Shown here one piece after another: positions 8,092 through 16,792 of a stretch of DNA of 64,000 nt. The position numbers and the translations under genes are program-made. Each line of letters opens with the position of its first letter. Positions within the stretch are counted from its first letter, which is position 1. The notes beneath the pieces were generated by a model that did no database searches, had not been told where the DNA came from, and was given only the letters and a program-made list of their open reading frames with translations. Origin of the DNA: an uncultured Caryophanales bacterium (lineage in GTDB: Bacteria > Bacillota_I > Bacilli_A > RFN20 > CAG-288); NCBI GenBank assembly GCA_937896065.1, contig CALBLI010000060.1:23920-87919 (forward strand). The letters are read 5' to 3'.

Positions 8092-10863
8092 TTATTCTGT
8101 TCTAAGTGACTTAATTGGATCATTTTTAGCTGCTAAATAGGCAGGGATAAAACTTGAGATAAGTGAAACAACAATCGATACCAAAATAATAATTAATGCA
8201 TGGTAGTAGGTAAAATTTGCAATCTGACCAACTCTATATGATGGATATGTTTTATTTACTAATGAATTTATAGGGAATGAGAAAACATATGTTGCAATTG
8301 AACCTATTATTCCAGAAACTAATCCGATTACCATCGCTTCAAAAACAAAAATAGATGAAACTGATATTTTAGAAGTACCAATTGCCCTTAATAGTCCAAT
8401 TTCTTTTTGCCTTTCTAAAACATTATTGCTTATCATAAGTGAAGTCATAAATATTGATACCACAAATGAAATGATAGCTACCATCACTAAAATGATATTT
8501 GCAAGAACAACTGCTTCTTTAACACTATCAATCAAATCATTATTATTTTCAGTTTGATAGATAACTTGCTCACCTTCATTTTTAGCATGATTACTCACAT
8601 TATTTTCATCTATCTCATTAAATGAATCTAATTTAGAAATCAAAACTGTCCTCTGATTTAAATCACTTGGAAATAAAACAACAGTCTCAATAAGTGAGTA
8701 AGCATTAATTATTGCTGATAATGAAATAAATTCTTTATAAGCATCTAATACATCATCTAGTGTTTTATTATCATTATTTATTTTTAATATTATTTCAAAT
8801 AATTTGGTTTGAATTTCTTCTTGTGAGAGCGACAAAGCTGTCAAATCATCACTTATTAGATTTGATGAATGTTGTTTAGATGAATTTAAAAATGCAGTCA
8901 ATGATGTGTAAACATATCTAGAATCATATGGAACATAGAAAGTGAAATACTTATTGATGATGTCATTATAACTATTAGCAGGGAACACATCATTATCATC
9001 ACTTTGATATTTATTGTACAAATCAGTCAATTCTTTAGTTAAAAGATCAATCTCATTACCATCCTGATTTTTCTTTAAAGCAAAAGAAGTTTCAAAGCTT
9101 TTTGAAAGTGCAGAATTTTCATTTTCATTCACAAGTTTTTCTTGAAGCGAAGGAAGATAGCATAAAGCAGGCGATAGAATATTCATAGCCGTTGTACTTT
9201 TAGGTCTAAGTATTCCTTTGATTTTAAGTTTGATACCTTTGCTTTCATCATTATATAAACTATTGATATCATTAGCCTCGTAAACATCAATTTGTCTATT
9301 TATTAGTGCATCACTTATATCTTTTTTACCAGCAAAATTATAAAATTCATCATTAGTGAATATTTTATATTCTTTTTTCAAAACATCATCAAATGAGATT
9401 GATTTAATCTTCTTTTCATCATTAGTTTTAACATCATTTTCTTTATCATTTAAATTATAAAATCCCAAGTTTTTCAAAATATTAAAAGAAACTGCATTAT
9501 ATTTGTTAACAACTAATACTAATTCATTTTCATTAGTTGGCATACTCCCTGCAATCAAATCATATGAAGATAAATCACCATATAAAACATGGAAGATATT
9601 AGTTGGAAGATATGCATTTGATGCATAATAATTATATGAGTTGACACTTGTTGAAACAGTTGAGATTTCACTAGCACCATTTCCATCAATACATGTTGGA
9701 AATTCAGTAGCAAGATTGAATGAATATGATGAACCATAGCTTAAAACATATTCTCTTAATATTCCTTCATTCTGCAGTGAGTTTAAATAGCTAAAATATT
9801 TACTTGTAAATTTATTACTGCGATATGAATAAGTTGATGCCAAAGATACCAATGGATAAATTTCAGTGGCACTTGGATATTCAATTGAAGCATTGACTTT
9901 GCTAAACTCTTCCTTGCTGCTATTTACTGCATATGAGGATAGTACAACTGGTAAAGACGACGCTTGTTCTTTGGATATTCTATTTGTGTAATTAGAAAAA
10001 CCTAAATTCAACGCCAAGAAAAAGCCAATTCCAATTACACCAAGCGAATTAGAGATGCTAGTAACAATTGACTTCCATTTTTTGCTAATAAGATTCTTAA
10101 TTGCCATCTTAAAAGTAATCAATAATGAAAGGTGATTATTTTTTTTCTCAATCGTATTTGCTTTACTACTATTTTCTTCACATGAATTTATAGTTTCATC
10201 ACTTTGTATTTTACCATCAAATAAATGAATGATACGATCAGAATAAATAGAAGCTAAATTTTCATTATGAGTCACCATAATTACTAGATGTTCTTTGGAA
10301 ATTTCTTTTAATACATCCATAATTTCAACTGCACTTTTTGAATCAAGTGCACCTGTTGGTTCATCAGCTAAAACAAATTTGGGATCACTTATTATTGCTC
10401 TTATGATGCAAACTTTTTGAGCTTGCCCCCCTGATAGTTCATTGACTTTTTTATCTTTTAAAAACTCAATGTTGAATCTCTTTAAATAATTAATAGCTTT
10501 TTCTTTGATTTCTTTTACATTCTCACCCCTAACTTTTAGTGGTAAAATTATGTTCTCTATAACTGATAATTGAGAAATCAAAAAGCAATTTTGAAAAACA
10601 AATCCAACTGATTGATTCTTATATAAATCAAGTTCTTTACTAGATAGTTCACTAATTTGTTTATCATCGATTATAATATCACCATCACTAGCTTTATCAA
10701 GTCCACCTAAAAGATTTAGTAATGTACTTTTACCACATCCTGATGGTCCTAAAATAGAGACGAATTCATTCTTATTAAATTCAAGTGATACATCATTTAA
10801 TGCATAAAACTTATCAGTTTTATTTTTTAAATAATATTTACTTACATTATTTACTTTAATCAT
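8092..10863 (-). CDS. ABC transporter, ATPase fused to FtsX/MacB-type permease
   Basis: 923 residues. Residues 1-225 are a LolD/MacB-type ATPase: Walker A GPSGCGKST (about 39-47), Q-loop FQNC, signature LSGGQ (about 143), Walker B VLADEPTGALD. A linker leads to TM1 (about 268-290), then a roughly 500-residue extracytoplasmic region rich in Ser/Asn/Tyr, then three C-terminal membrane helices with the FtsX pattern (VLERQKEIGLLRAIGTSK before TM3). These mechanotransmission transporters export or extract peptides, antibiotics or lipids; substrate unknown. No Shine-Dalgarno; the start is 4 nt after the PHP phosphatase stop, so coupling is likely. Confidence 0.9.
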   Translation of the reverse strand: MIKVNNVSKYYLKNKTDKFYALNDVSLEFNKNEFVSILGPSGCGKSTLLNLLGGLDKASDGDIIIDDKQISELSSKELDLYKNQSVGFVFQNCFLISQLSVIENIILPLKVRGENVKEIKEKAINYLKRFNIEFLKDKKVNELSGGQAQKVCIIRAIISDPKFVLADEPTGALDSKSAVEIMDVLKEISKEHLVIMVTHNENLASIYSDRIIHLFDGKIQSDETINSCEENSSKANTIEKKNNHLSLLITFKMAIKNLISKKWKSIVTSISNSLGVIGIGFFLALNLGFSNYTNRISKEQASSLPVVLSSYAVNSSKEEFSKVNASIEYPSATEIYPLVSLASTYSYRSNKFTSKYFSYLNSLQNEGILREYVLSYGSSYSFNLATEFPTCIDGNGASEISTVSTSVNSYNYYASNAYLPTNIFHVLYGDLSSYDLIAGSMPTNENELVLVVNKYNAVSFNILKNLGFYNLNDKENDVKTNDEKKIKSISFDDVLKKEYKIFTNDEFYNFAGKKDISDALINRQIDVYEANDINSLYNDESKGIKLKIKGILRPKSTTAMNILSPALCYLPSLQEKLVNENENSALSKSFETSFALKKNQDGNEIDLLTKELTDLYNKYQSDDNDVFPANSYNDIINKYFTFYVPYDSRYVYTSLTAFLNSSKQHSSNLISDDLTALSLSQEEIQTKLFEIILKINNDNKTLDDVLDAYKEFISLSAIINAYSLIETVVLFPSDLNQRTVLISKLDSFNEIDENNVSNHAKNEGEQVIYQTENNNDLIDSVKEAVVLANIILVMVAIISFVVSIFMTSLMISNNVLERQKEIGLLRAIGTSKISVSSIFVFEAMVIGLVSGIIGSIATYVFSFPINSLVNKTYPSYRVGQIANFTYYHALIIILVSIVVSLISSFIPAYLAAKNDPIKSLRTE

Positions 10864-10867
10864 ATCG

Positions 10868-11668
10868 TTAATTTAAATTATTTAGAACATCGACCAGTTT
10901 TAAATCATGCTTTTTACTGAAACTGACTGCCTCATATACACATGCATCATCATATATTTGTCTTGGTGCATGTGCATCTTGACCAATGATACATTTTGCA
11001 TTCATCTTACTAGCCATTTCAAAAAAGAAATCAGTAGGATAAATCCATCTATTTACGTCACCTATCTGTTTAATGCCATTTCTTATACCAGCCACATTGA
11101 CTTCAAGAGGAATATCATTTTCAATTGCACAATCAATCAAATCACGAGCGACTTTTTTGCAATCATGATCAAAATTAGAGATGGATTGAAGATAATAATC
11201 AGGATGAGCAAAAACAGAATACATCCCACTTTTCATAGCTATAATAGCTAAATCTCGATATTGATATAGTTGACTTGCATTTGAAATTCTTGAAAATTTA
11301 GTAACAATTTCATTTTTATCATTTATAGCCATATGATTTCCTAAAATCATATAGTCTAAAACACCATTTGAGATAAGTTCTTTAAAAAAAGGAAAGAAAT
11401 TAGGAAAACTCTCAGCTTCAAATCCAACATAGATATTTATTTTATTCTCATATTTCTTTTTTAAAGAGTTAATTGATTCAAGATAATTTTCAAAATCATT
11501 TTGATAAGAGCCTCTAACTTTTGGTTCATCAAAATTAGGAATCATCGCATGATCTGAAAAGCCTAATGTTTTAAAGCCTTTTCCAATAGCTTCTAAAACA
11601 TATTCTTCATCTTCACCAGTAGCGTGTCCACATCTTTTTGTATGTGTGTGATAATTAGCTTTAAGCAT
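10868..11668 (-). CDS. PHP-family phosphatase (histidinol-phosphatase HisK/HisJ-like)
   Basis: 266 residues. Metal-binding PHP motifs in order: HTHTKRCGHA (7-16), GFSDHA (about 36-41), GFEAE (about 102), GNH (about 129), AHPD, and GQDAH near the end. This is the polyphosphatase pattern of HisK-type histidinol phosphatases. No other histidine-biosynthesis gene is in the window, so another phosphoester substrate is possible. First gene of a two-gene unit with the fused ABC transporter. The promoter TTGAAA-N17-TAAACT ends 6 nt before ATG and no Shine-Dalgarno exists. Confidence 0.85.
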   Translation of the reverse strand: MLKANYHTHTKRCGHATGEDEEYVLEAIGKGFKTLGFSDHAMIPNFDEPKVRGSYQNDFENYLESINSLKKKYENKINIYVGFEAESFPNFFPFFKELISNGVLDYMILGNHMAINDKNEIVTKFSRISNASQLYQYRDLAIIAMKSGMYSVFAHPDYYLQSISNFDHDCKKVARDLIDCAIENDIPLEVNVAGIRNGIKQIGDVNRWIYPTDFFFEMASKMNAKCIIGQDAHAPRQIYDDACVYEAVSFSKKHDLKLVDVLNNLN

Positions 11669-11674
11669 GCTAAT

Positions 11675-11703
11675 AGTTTAAAGAAATTATCACTTCTTTT
11701 CAA
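11675..11703 (-). promoter_or_regulatory. promoter of the PHP phosphatase gene, leaderless arrangement
   Basis: On the reverse strand TTGAAA (11703-11698), 17-nt spacer, TAAACT (11680-11675); only 6 nt (ATTAGC) separate the -10 box from ATG 11668, so transcription would begin at or next to the start codon. Confidence 0.55.
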
Positions 11704-11746
11704 TAAAATTTATTTATATTTAACTTATTTTAAATGACTATAGTTA

Positions 11747-11775
11747 TTTATATTGATATAAAAATTTGTTATAAT
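11747..11775 (+). promoter_or_regulatory. promoter with extended -10 for the 11785 gene
   Basis: TGTTATAAT (TGnTATAAT) at 11767-11775 with TTTATA at 17-nt spacing. The -10 ends 9 nt before ATG 11785. An open frame extends upstream to 11734, but the promoter lies inside that extension, which argues for the 11785 start and a leaderless mRNA. Confidence 0.6.
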
Positions 11776-11784
11776 TTTAAAGCT

Positions 11785-12543
11785 ATGAATAAAGATTCAC
11801 TTATATCATCAATTGAAAATTTAAATGATGATTCTACACTTAAATTTGTTTATAACGGACTTGAAGTATCATCTAGATTTGATAATCAAGAGAAACCTTT
11901 TGAAGAAACAAATTATTTATCCCTTCTTTCTTATAATCTTTATTCAATAACTATCAACTCAATCATTTTAAAGGGATTAGGCAAGATAAGAAGTAAAAAT
12001 CTTCTAAAATCTTTTTATAATTTTTTTTCAAAAATTGAAAAGAACGTCTCAAAAGATATTTATAATGATACTAAAAAGCAAATCGAGAAAGCCAAAAACA
12101 TCTTAGAAGCTTTTCTTTTTGACTATGAAAAGATATCGCTCAGTCAGCTTCTTGCAAATTATTTACCACTTGTTGTCATCAATTTATCATCATCTCATAA
12201 AGAAGATGAAAAAAAAATATTTAAATTGTTTGATAACAATAAAGAAATGATTATCAATCAGGCAACATTATATGTAAGAAGTGCCTATCATTCCTTACTT
12301 ACTATTGATTATTTAGATCAGACATTATTATCATTTGATAAAAATGATATCTTAAACGGTATTCTTTTCTATGATGATATTATTATTTTCTCAACATACA
12401 AAGATGCTTGTACTTTCAATGGCTTTAAGCATGTTTTGCTTGATGATGTAAATTATTTAGCTGATTATAATAGACTCGATAACGCTAAAAAAATAGCTCT
12501 CTTATATTTAGTGAGAGATACAATTGTTTACTTTGAAGTATGA
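11785..12543 (+). CDS. hypothetical protein, 252 residues
   Basis: No family recognised. The protein is mostly helical, with Lys/Glu-rich helices at about 80-115, a hydrophobic stretch YLPLVVINLSSS (about 133-144) that is short for a membrane helix, and no signal peptide. I chose ATG 11785 rather than 11734 because a good extended -10 box occupies the intervening sequence. The stop overlaps the ATG of the HAD phosphatase gene by 4 nt (ATGA), so the two are translated as a coupled pair. Confidence 0.65.
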   Translation: MNKDSLISSIENLNDDSTLKFVYNGLEVSSRFDNQEKPFEETNYLSLLSYNLYSITINSIILKGLGKIRSKNLLKSFYNFFSKIEKNVSKDIYNDTKKQIEKAKNILEAFLFDYEKISLSQLLANYLPLVVINLSSSHKEDEKKIFKLFDNNKEMIINQATLYVRSAYHSLLTIDYLDQTLLSFDKNDILNGILFYDDIIIFSTYKDACTFNGFKHVLLDDVNYLADYNRLDNAKKIALLYLVRDTIVYFEV

Positions 12544-13274
12544 TTAAAAATATTCTTTTTGATTGTTGGTCTACTCTTGTAAAATTCAAGCCGAAAATTG
12601 AATCTTGGACTTATAATCCACTCATTGCTCATCTATTAAATAAAGATGAAGTTGACACTGTAAAATTAAAAAATTTTATAAATTCTTTTTTAGATGAATA
12701 TTATAAAACTGATATCAAATATGAAATTGATAATAGACAATTTTATCAGCTACTTATTGATATGTTCAATTTAAAAGAAGACGTAAGTGTTGATATTTTA
12801 AAGGAAGAAACCTTGGATAATTTAGAGATTGAATGTGAAGAACATGTAAATGATTTTTTAAATTTATTATCTAAAAATAAAATTAACATGGCTGTTGCCT
12901 CAAATACGATGTATTCTTTAGAAAAAACTAAAGAAATTATACATTCATGTATCAATTATAATTTTGATGATGTTATAACATCATCCATGTATGGAGTAAG
13001 AAAGCCGCACCAATGTTTTTTTGACGCTGTTTTAAATAGACTTCATTGTAAAAAAGAAGAAACCATCTACATCGGTGATTCACCTATTGAAGATGGATAT
13101 GGGCCTTATAATGCAGGTTTTAAAGGTTCAATACTTGTTTTAAATTCTAAAAAAGATATCAATTTAATACCTGACAAAAAGATATTTGATGATCCAAACT
13201 TTATCTTTAAAATCTATCAAAATTATGACGAAATTATAGCTGATTTTAATAATATTAAAAAATATTTTTATTAG
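12540..13274 (+). CDS. HAD-superfamily hydrolase (haloacid-dehalogenase-like subgroup)
   Basis: 244 residues. Motif I is FDCWSTLV (nucleophile Asp8), motif II VASNTM, motif III the Lys of VRKPHQCFF, motif IV GDSPIEDGYGPYNAG. The second Asp of the usual DxD motif is Trp, as in haloacid-dehalogenase-type members that have an aromatic residue there, so classical phosphatase acid/base catalysis may be absent. Cap insertion after motif I. Coupled to the unknown protein upstream; 3' end overlaps the convergent membrane-protein gene by 4 nt. Confidence 0.85.
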   Translation: MIKNILFDCWSTLVKFKPKIESWTYNPLIAHLLNKDEVDTVKLKNFINSFLDEYYKTDIKYEIDNRQFYQLLIDMFNLKEDVSVDILKEETLDNLEIECEEHVNDFLNLLSKNKINMAVASNTMYSLEKTKEIIHSCINYNFDDVITSSMYGVRKPHQCFFDAVLNRLHCKKEETIYIGDSPIEDGYGPYNAGFKGSILVLNSKKDINLIPDKKIFDDPNFIFKIYQNYDEIIADFNNIKKYFY

Positions 13275-14443
13275 TCTTTATCATCATTTTTAAATGATGA
13301 TAAATCAATAACATTACCTTCTACTTTTTCAGATTTTTCAGTATTTTTACCTTCTTTAACAACATAATCTGCATCAAAAATACTTCCATCATATACTTCA
13401 TCTTCTTTAAAGAAAGGCCCTCTTACCGAGCTTTCTTCGCCATGTATATAATTAGGAGAAGCAAACGTCATTGCATATTGTTTCTTTAATACTTTTGGTA
13501 TTTTCTTATCAAGTCTTTCGCTTATTGCTTCAATTATCAAATAATTGTTTTTGATTGTAAAATAATCAATTAAAATATCAAAGAAAACAATGAGTGAGAA
13601 AAAGCTCATCAATGTGATACCAGTTATATATGCGTTAGATGGCTTAAACAAGGTGAAAATATATGTAAATAAGCCATACATTAGAGTATGTAACAAGTAA
13701 TACATCCAATTGAATCTGAGCGATAATAAAAATTCATCTTTGCGATAAAATCGACAGAACGTGGCTTCACATATTGATTCTTGATATGAAGCAGGCAAAT
13801 TTTTATCAGCATCAGGCATAAGAATCGACATCATATGATGTTTATTCAAATTATGATTTACATGATACATAATAAAATAAGTTATTGGTAAAAAGACTGC
13901 AACTGACAAAAATATCATTAATGGCTTATATAAATAAGATATTTGATTATTTATGACCTCTAATACATCTAAATTTGAATCAGAGGCAGCTTTATTTATC
14001 ATTTCATATGCTAATTTGCTTTCTTCACTCATATTACATAATGGCTTGAAACTATATGAAAAGACAAAATAGAAAAATAAAAAAAACAAAATAAATTGAG
14101 CAATGCCTAGTATCATTCCATATACTCCACCTAATTTCCCACCAAAAAAGTCATCGTATCCTTTTTTATATGAGCCGTTTCGATTACCGATAGATGTTAA
14201 GGAAGCACGAAGTCTTTTATCAACTGCATATAACATAGGTAAAACAAAATATAAAAGAAGGATTGAAAATAAATATGATAAAGATAATAAAGAGACAATA
14301 GTTGCAATAATTAAAGCAGGTAAAATTAGATAAACAATATTTATCCAATCATATTTATAATCCGTGTGCTGTTTTATTTTATCTTTGACACTTTGAACAA
14401 GTAGTTCAAATTCTTCATTTTGCTTTTCTTTTTTTACTTTCAC
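13271..14443 (-). CDS. multi-pass membrane protein (hypothetical)
   Basis: About 390 residues from GTG 14443. The longest frame begins at TTG 14488, but GAGGAG about 10 nt before the GTG makes the later start more likely. About five to six hydrophobic segments: two near the N-terminus (IVYLILPALIIATIVSLLSL and the next), then FILFFLFFYFVFSY, FLSVAVFLPITYFIMYHV, LLHTLMYGLFTYIF and ITLMSFFSLIVFF. The C-terminal 90 residues are soluble and charged. The order resembles RDD-like proteins but the RDD motif is not evident. It follows and overlaps the NERD-like gene by 29 nt, so both are probably one functional unit. Confidence 0.7.
   Translation of the reverse strand: MKVKKEKQNEEFELLVQSVKDKIKQHTDYKYDWINIVYLILPALIIATIVSLLSLSYLFSILLLYFVLPMLYAVDKRLRASLTSIGNRNGSYKKGYDDFFGGKLGGVYGMILGIAQFILFFLFFYFVFSYSFKPLCNMSEESKLAYEMINKAASDSNLDVLEVINNQISYLYKPLMIFLSVAVFLPITYFIMYHVNHNLNKHHMMSILMPDADKNLPASYQESICEATFCRFYRKDEFLLSLRFNWMYYLLHTLMYGLFTYIFTLFKPSNAYITGITLMSFFSLIVFFDILIDYFTIKNNYLIIEAISERLDKKIPKVLKKQYAMTFASPNYIHGEESSVRGPFFKEDEVYDGSIFDADYVVKEGKNTEKSEKVEGNVIDLSSFKNDDKD
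13277..13304. terminator. hairpin inside the convergent gene end
   Basis: Perfect 13-bp inverted repeat TTTATCATCATTT / AAATGATGATAAA with 2-nt loop, located in the last codons of the membrane-protein gene and just after the HAD stop. It could terminate transcription in both directions, although T tracts are weak. Confidence 0.5.
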
Positions 14444-15083
14444 TGAGTTTTTTCTCCTCTTCTTTAAGTTGATTTGAATTGTTAACAATCATCTGAATTA
14501 GCTTTTCACTTTTAGCGTGTGGAATAGCAGTAATGTTATCTTTTTCAGCATCTTTAATTGTTTGAACAAGTTCTTTGCTTGAGACAAAAAAGACACCCTG
14601 CTTTTTAATTTTCATATCAACAGGTAATATTAAATCAGAATTGTAACAAATAACATTTACAATTGTATTGTCTTTTTTACTAGGATCAAGAGCGTCCATT
14701 AAATCATTAACAATCCGATTATTTTCAAATAATGGATTTGGTATTCGACTCTTTTTGTTTTTAGAATTGATTGTAAAAATATACGGATCTGAAATATTCC
14801 CATATATCATTCCACCATAGTATACATCTTTAATAATATAAATATATTTATCAGCTATAAATATGTGATCTATTTTGGAAATTGTCTCATCATTAGATAG
14901 CAAAAGATGAACATCATTTGCAAGAAGCTGATTGCTTTCATCAGCATAGTGAATCAGTTTAGAATAAACAATCTTTTTATAATTTCTTTTAATGTGAATT
15001 GTTTTAATTTCAAAGAAAAAGAGAGCTAATATTAAAATTAGTGGTATCAATATAAAAAGAGTGATTACTAAACCATTGGACAT
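14415..15083 (-). CDS. membrane-anchored NERD-domain protein with altered catalytic motif
   Basis: 222 residues. One N-terminal membrane helix (about 5-25), then a region that follows the NERD (nuclease-related) domain: KIDHIFIADKYIYIIKD..YGGMIYGN (about 69-98; written here in parts) matches the NERD pattern D-H-hhh...G-hhhIE.K...G.I.G. At the position of the expected ExK the sequence has KDV, so nuclease activity is doubtful. The tail is Lys/Glu-rich coiled. It is 12 nt downstream of deoD and overlaps the membrane-protein gene, forming a three-gene unit. Confidence 0.7.
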   Translation of the reverse strand: MSNGLVITLFILIPLILILALFFFEIKTIHIKRNYKKIVYSKLIHYADESNQLLANDVHLLLSNDETISKIDHIFIADKYIYIIKDVYYGGMIYGNISDPYIFTINSKNKKSRIPNPLFENNRIVNDLMDALDPSKKDNTIVNVICYNSDLILPVDMKIKKQGVFFVSSKELVQTIKDAEKDNITAIPHAKSEKLIQMIVNNSNQLKEEEKKLSESKKRKAK

Positions 15084-15095
15084 TATGTATTAATT

Positions 15096-15806
15096 TTATT
15101 TGATGCAATCAAGAGCTACCTTCATCATATTGGTAAATGAAGTTTGTCTTTCTTCTGCAGTCGTTTCTTCATGAGTTATAAGTGAATCAGAAATGGTAAG
15201 AAGAGCTAAAGCTTCTTTATGAGCTTGAGCAGCTGTCATAAATAAGCCATATGATTCCATCTCACAGCATAAAACACCCATTGAAGCCCATTTTTTCCAT
15301 TCAGTTTCAGGATTATTATAGAAATTATCAGCAGATAATACTTGGCCAACTTTGAATCTAAATTTATTAGCTTTTGCAGATTCAACTGCTTTATTTAATG
15401 CATCATAAGATGAAATGGCAGAGAAAGTTGAACCATTAGGCAAATTATATTGGCTTGCCCAATTTGAATTAGTTGAGGCAGCTTGTGCAATAACAATATC
15501 AAATAATTTTAAATCAGGAACAATAGCACCAGCTGAACCGATTCTAATGATTCGTTCAACATCATAAAAATTATATAATTCGTATGAATAAATTCCAATA
15601 GATGGAATACCCATGCCAGAGCCCATAATAGTAACTTCTTTGCCGTTATATTTGCCAGTAAAAGCTAACATATTTCTGACAGCATTTACTTGCCTAACAT
15701 CACTTAAAAATGTTTCAGCAATGAATTTAGCACGGAGAGGATCTCCTGGCATTAAAACAGTTTTTGCAATATCACCTTTATTTGCATTATTGTGTGGTGT
15801 AGACAT
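15096..15806 (-). CDS. deoD: purine-nucleoside phosphorylase DeoD
   Basis: 236 residues, exact DeoD size. Phosphate- and nucleoside-binding motifs: MPGDPLRAK (19-27), MGSGMGIPSIGIYS (about 60-73), RIGSAG (about 87), CEMES (about 178-182) and SDSL. Cleaves purine (deoxy)nucleosides with phosphate as a hexamer, the salvage route expected in a lineage of limited biosynthesis. AGGAGG lies 8 nt before ATG 15806. Heads a unit with the NERD-like and membrane proteins; has its own promoter. Confidence 0.97.
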   Translation of the reverse strand: MSTPHNNANKGDIAKTVLMPGDPLRAKFIAETFLSDVRQVNAVRNMLAFTGKYNGKEVTIMGSGMGIPSIGIYSYELYNFYDVERIIRIGSAGAIVPDLKLFDIVIAQAASTNSNWASQYNLPNGSTFSAISSYDALNKAVESAKANKFRFKVGQVLSADNFYNNPETEWKKWASMGVLCCEMESYGLFMTAAQAHKEALALLTISDSLITHEETTAEERQTSFTNMMKVALDCIK

Positions 15807-15824
15807 TATTTATCCTCCTAAAAA

Positions 15825-15837
15825 GTTAATAATTAAC
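15825..15837. promoter_or_regulatory. palindromic operator candidate upstream of deoD
   Basis: GTTAATAATTAAC, a perfect 13-nt palindrome, lies just downstream of a TATAAT box (15849-15844 on the reverse strand; TTTAAA at 17-nt spacing). Its position at the predicted transcription start suits a repressor such as a DeoR/CytR-type nucleoside regulator; the regulator is not in the window. Confidence 0.4.
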
Positions 15838-15843
15838 ACTACA

Positions 15844-15872
15844 ATTATACAAAAAAGTGATGCAAATTTAAA
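15844..15872 (-). promoter_or_regulatory. deoD promoter
   Basis: Reverse strand TTTAAA, 17-nt spacer, TATAAT (15849-15844). The leader of about 30 nt contains the palindrome and the AGGAGG Shine-Dalgarno. Confidence 0.5.
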
Positions 15873-15874
15873 GA

Positions 15875-16672
15875 TTAAAGAAGCTGCATAGAGATAAGTT
15901 TTTCAAACTCATCAGATTTGACATTGTCAAGCATTCCATTATGGGCGATAGCAATTCTACCAGTTTCTTCTGAAACAATGACTGTTATTGAATCAGAAAC
16001 CTCAGAAATACCTAAAGCAGCACGATGCCTTGCACCAAATTTACCGATGACAGCTTTAGTTGAAGGAGTGTAATACACAGCGGCTGCTAAAATGATTCCA
16101 TTTCTTATAACTATAGCACCATCATGAAGTCTTGTTCCTTCATAAAAAATAGTTTCAACAAGTTCTGGAGTGAAAGGGCAATTGATAATAGTTCCAGATT
16201 TGATATAGTTATCTAAGGGAGTACCTTTTTCAAAAGTAATAAGAGCACCGACTTTATTTCGACTCAACCAATTAACAGCAATAACTAAATTAGAGATAAG
16301 TTTTTGCATATCAACATTTTTATCATCATCTTTTTTCTCTTTCATGTTTTTATTTGTCTTCTTGAGTGGTTTAGCAACAAATTTTCTAAACTCGCCATCA
16401 TTTGTTCTAATAAAATAAAAATTAGCAAATAAAATTAAGCCTAAGATGACATAAGTTAATACATCAATTCTAAATATAGCACTGACAATGAAAGCAATAA
16501 GAGCCGAAAGATTAAATATTAAGACGAATTTTCTATTGATTTTATAAATCACAAGAGAAATAAATAACATAATAATAACACTTGAGATACTGACGCCTAA
16601 AATATATGTTAATTTTTCATTTTGGCTGCTAAAGGTAAAAATATCAATCATGTTATTTACAAAAAATGTCAT
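15875..16672 (-). CDS. cdaA: membrane diadenylate cyclase CdaA
   Basis: 265 residues from ATG 16672; the longer frame starts at 16690, but GGAG lies 8 nt before 16672. Three N-terminal membrane helices (about 20-80) precede a DAC (DisA_N) domain with the catalytic DGA motif (184-186) and the ATP-binding RHR motif (215-217), plus FEKGTPLD. It makes cyclic di-AMP from ATP, a signal for potassium and osmotic homeostasis. The usual downstream partners cdaR and glmM are not adjacent. Confidence 0.95.
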   Translation of the reverse strand: MTFFVNNMIDIFTFSSQNEKLTYILGVSISSVIIMLFISLVIYKINRKFVLIFNLSALIAFIVSAIFRIDVLTYVILGLILFANFYFIRTNDGEFRKFVAKPLKKTNKNMKEKKDDDKNVDMQKLISNLVIAVNWLSRNKVGALITFEKGTPLDNYIKSGTIINCPFTPELVETIFYEGTRLHDGAIVIRNGIILAAAVYYTPSTKAVIGKFGARHRAALGISEVSDSITVIVSEETGRIAIAHNGMLDNVKSDEFEKLISMQLL

Positions 16673-16792
16673 TTTAATTACTCCACACATAAATAGTATA
16701 TATTAATAAATAAAAATTTAAACTAAAATCAGTTATTTTCTTTAACATTTATCTTTTGTTAAAGTAACAACTTTAAAATTATTAATCAAATG

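Noticed and set aside
10868..11668. Histidine biosynthesis operon
   Set aside because: Only a PHP phosphatase is present and no other his gene is nearby; the neighbour is an ABC transporter.
11734..11784. N-terminal extension of the 11785 gene
   Set aside because: The in-frame ATG at 11734 would place the extended -10 promoter inside the coding region and has no Shine-Dalgarno.
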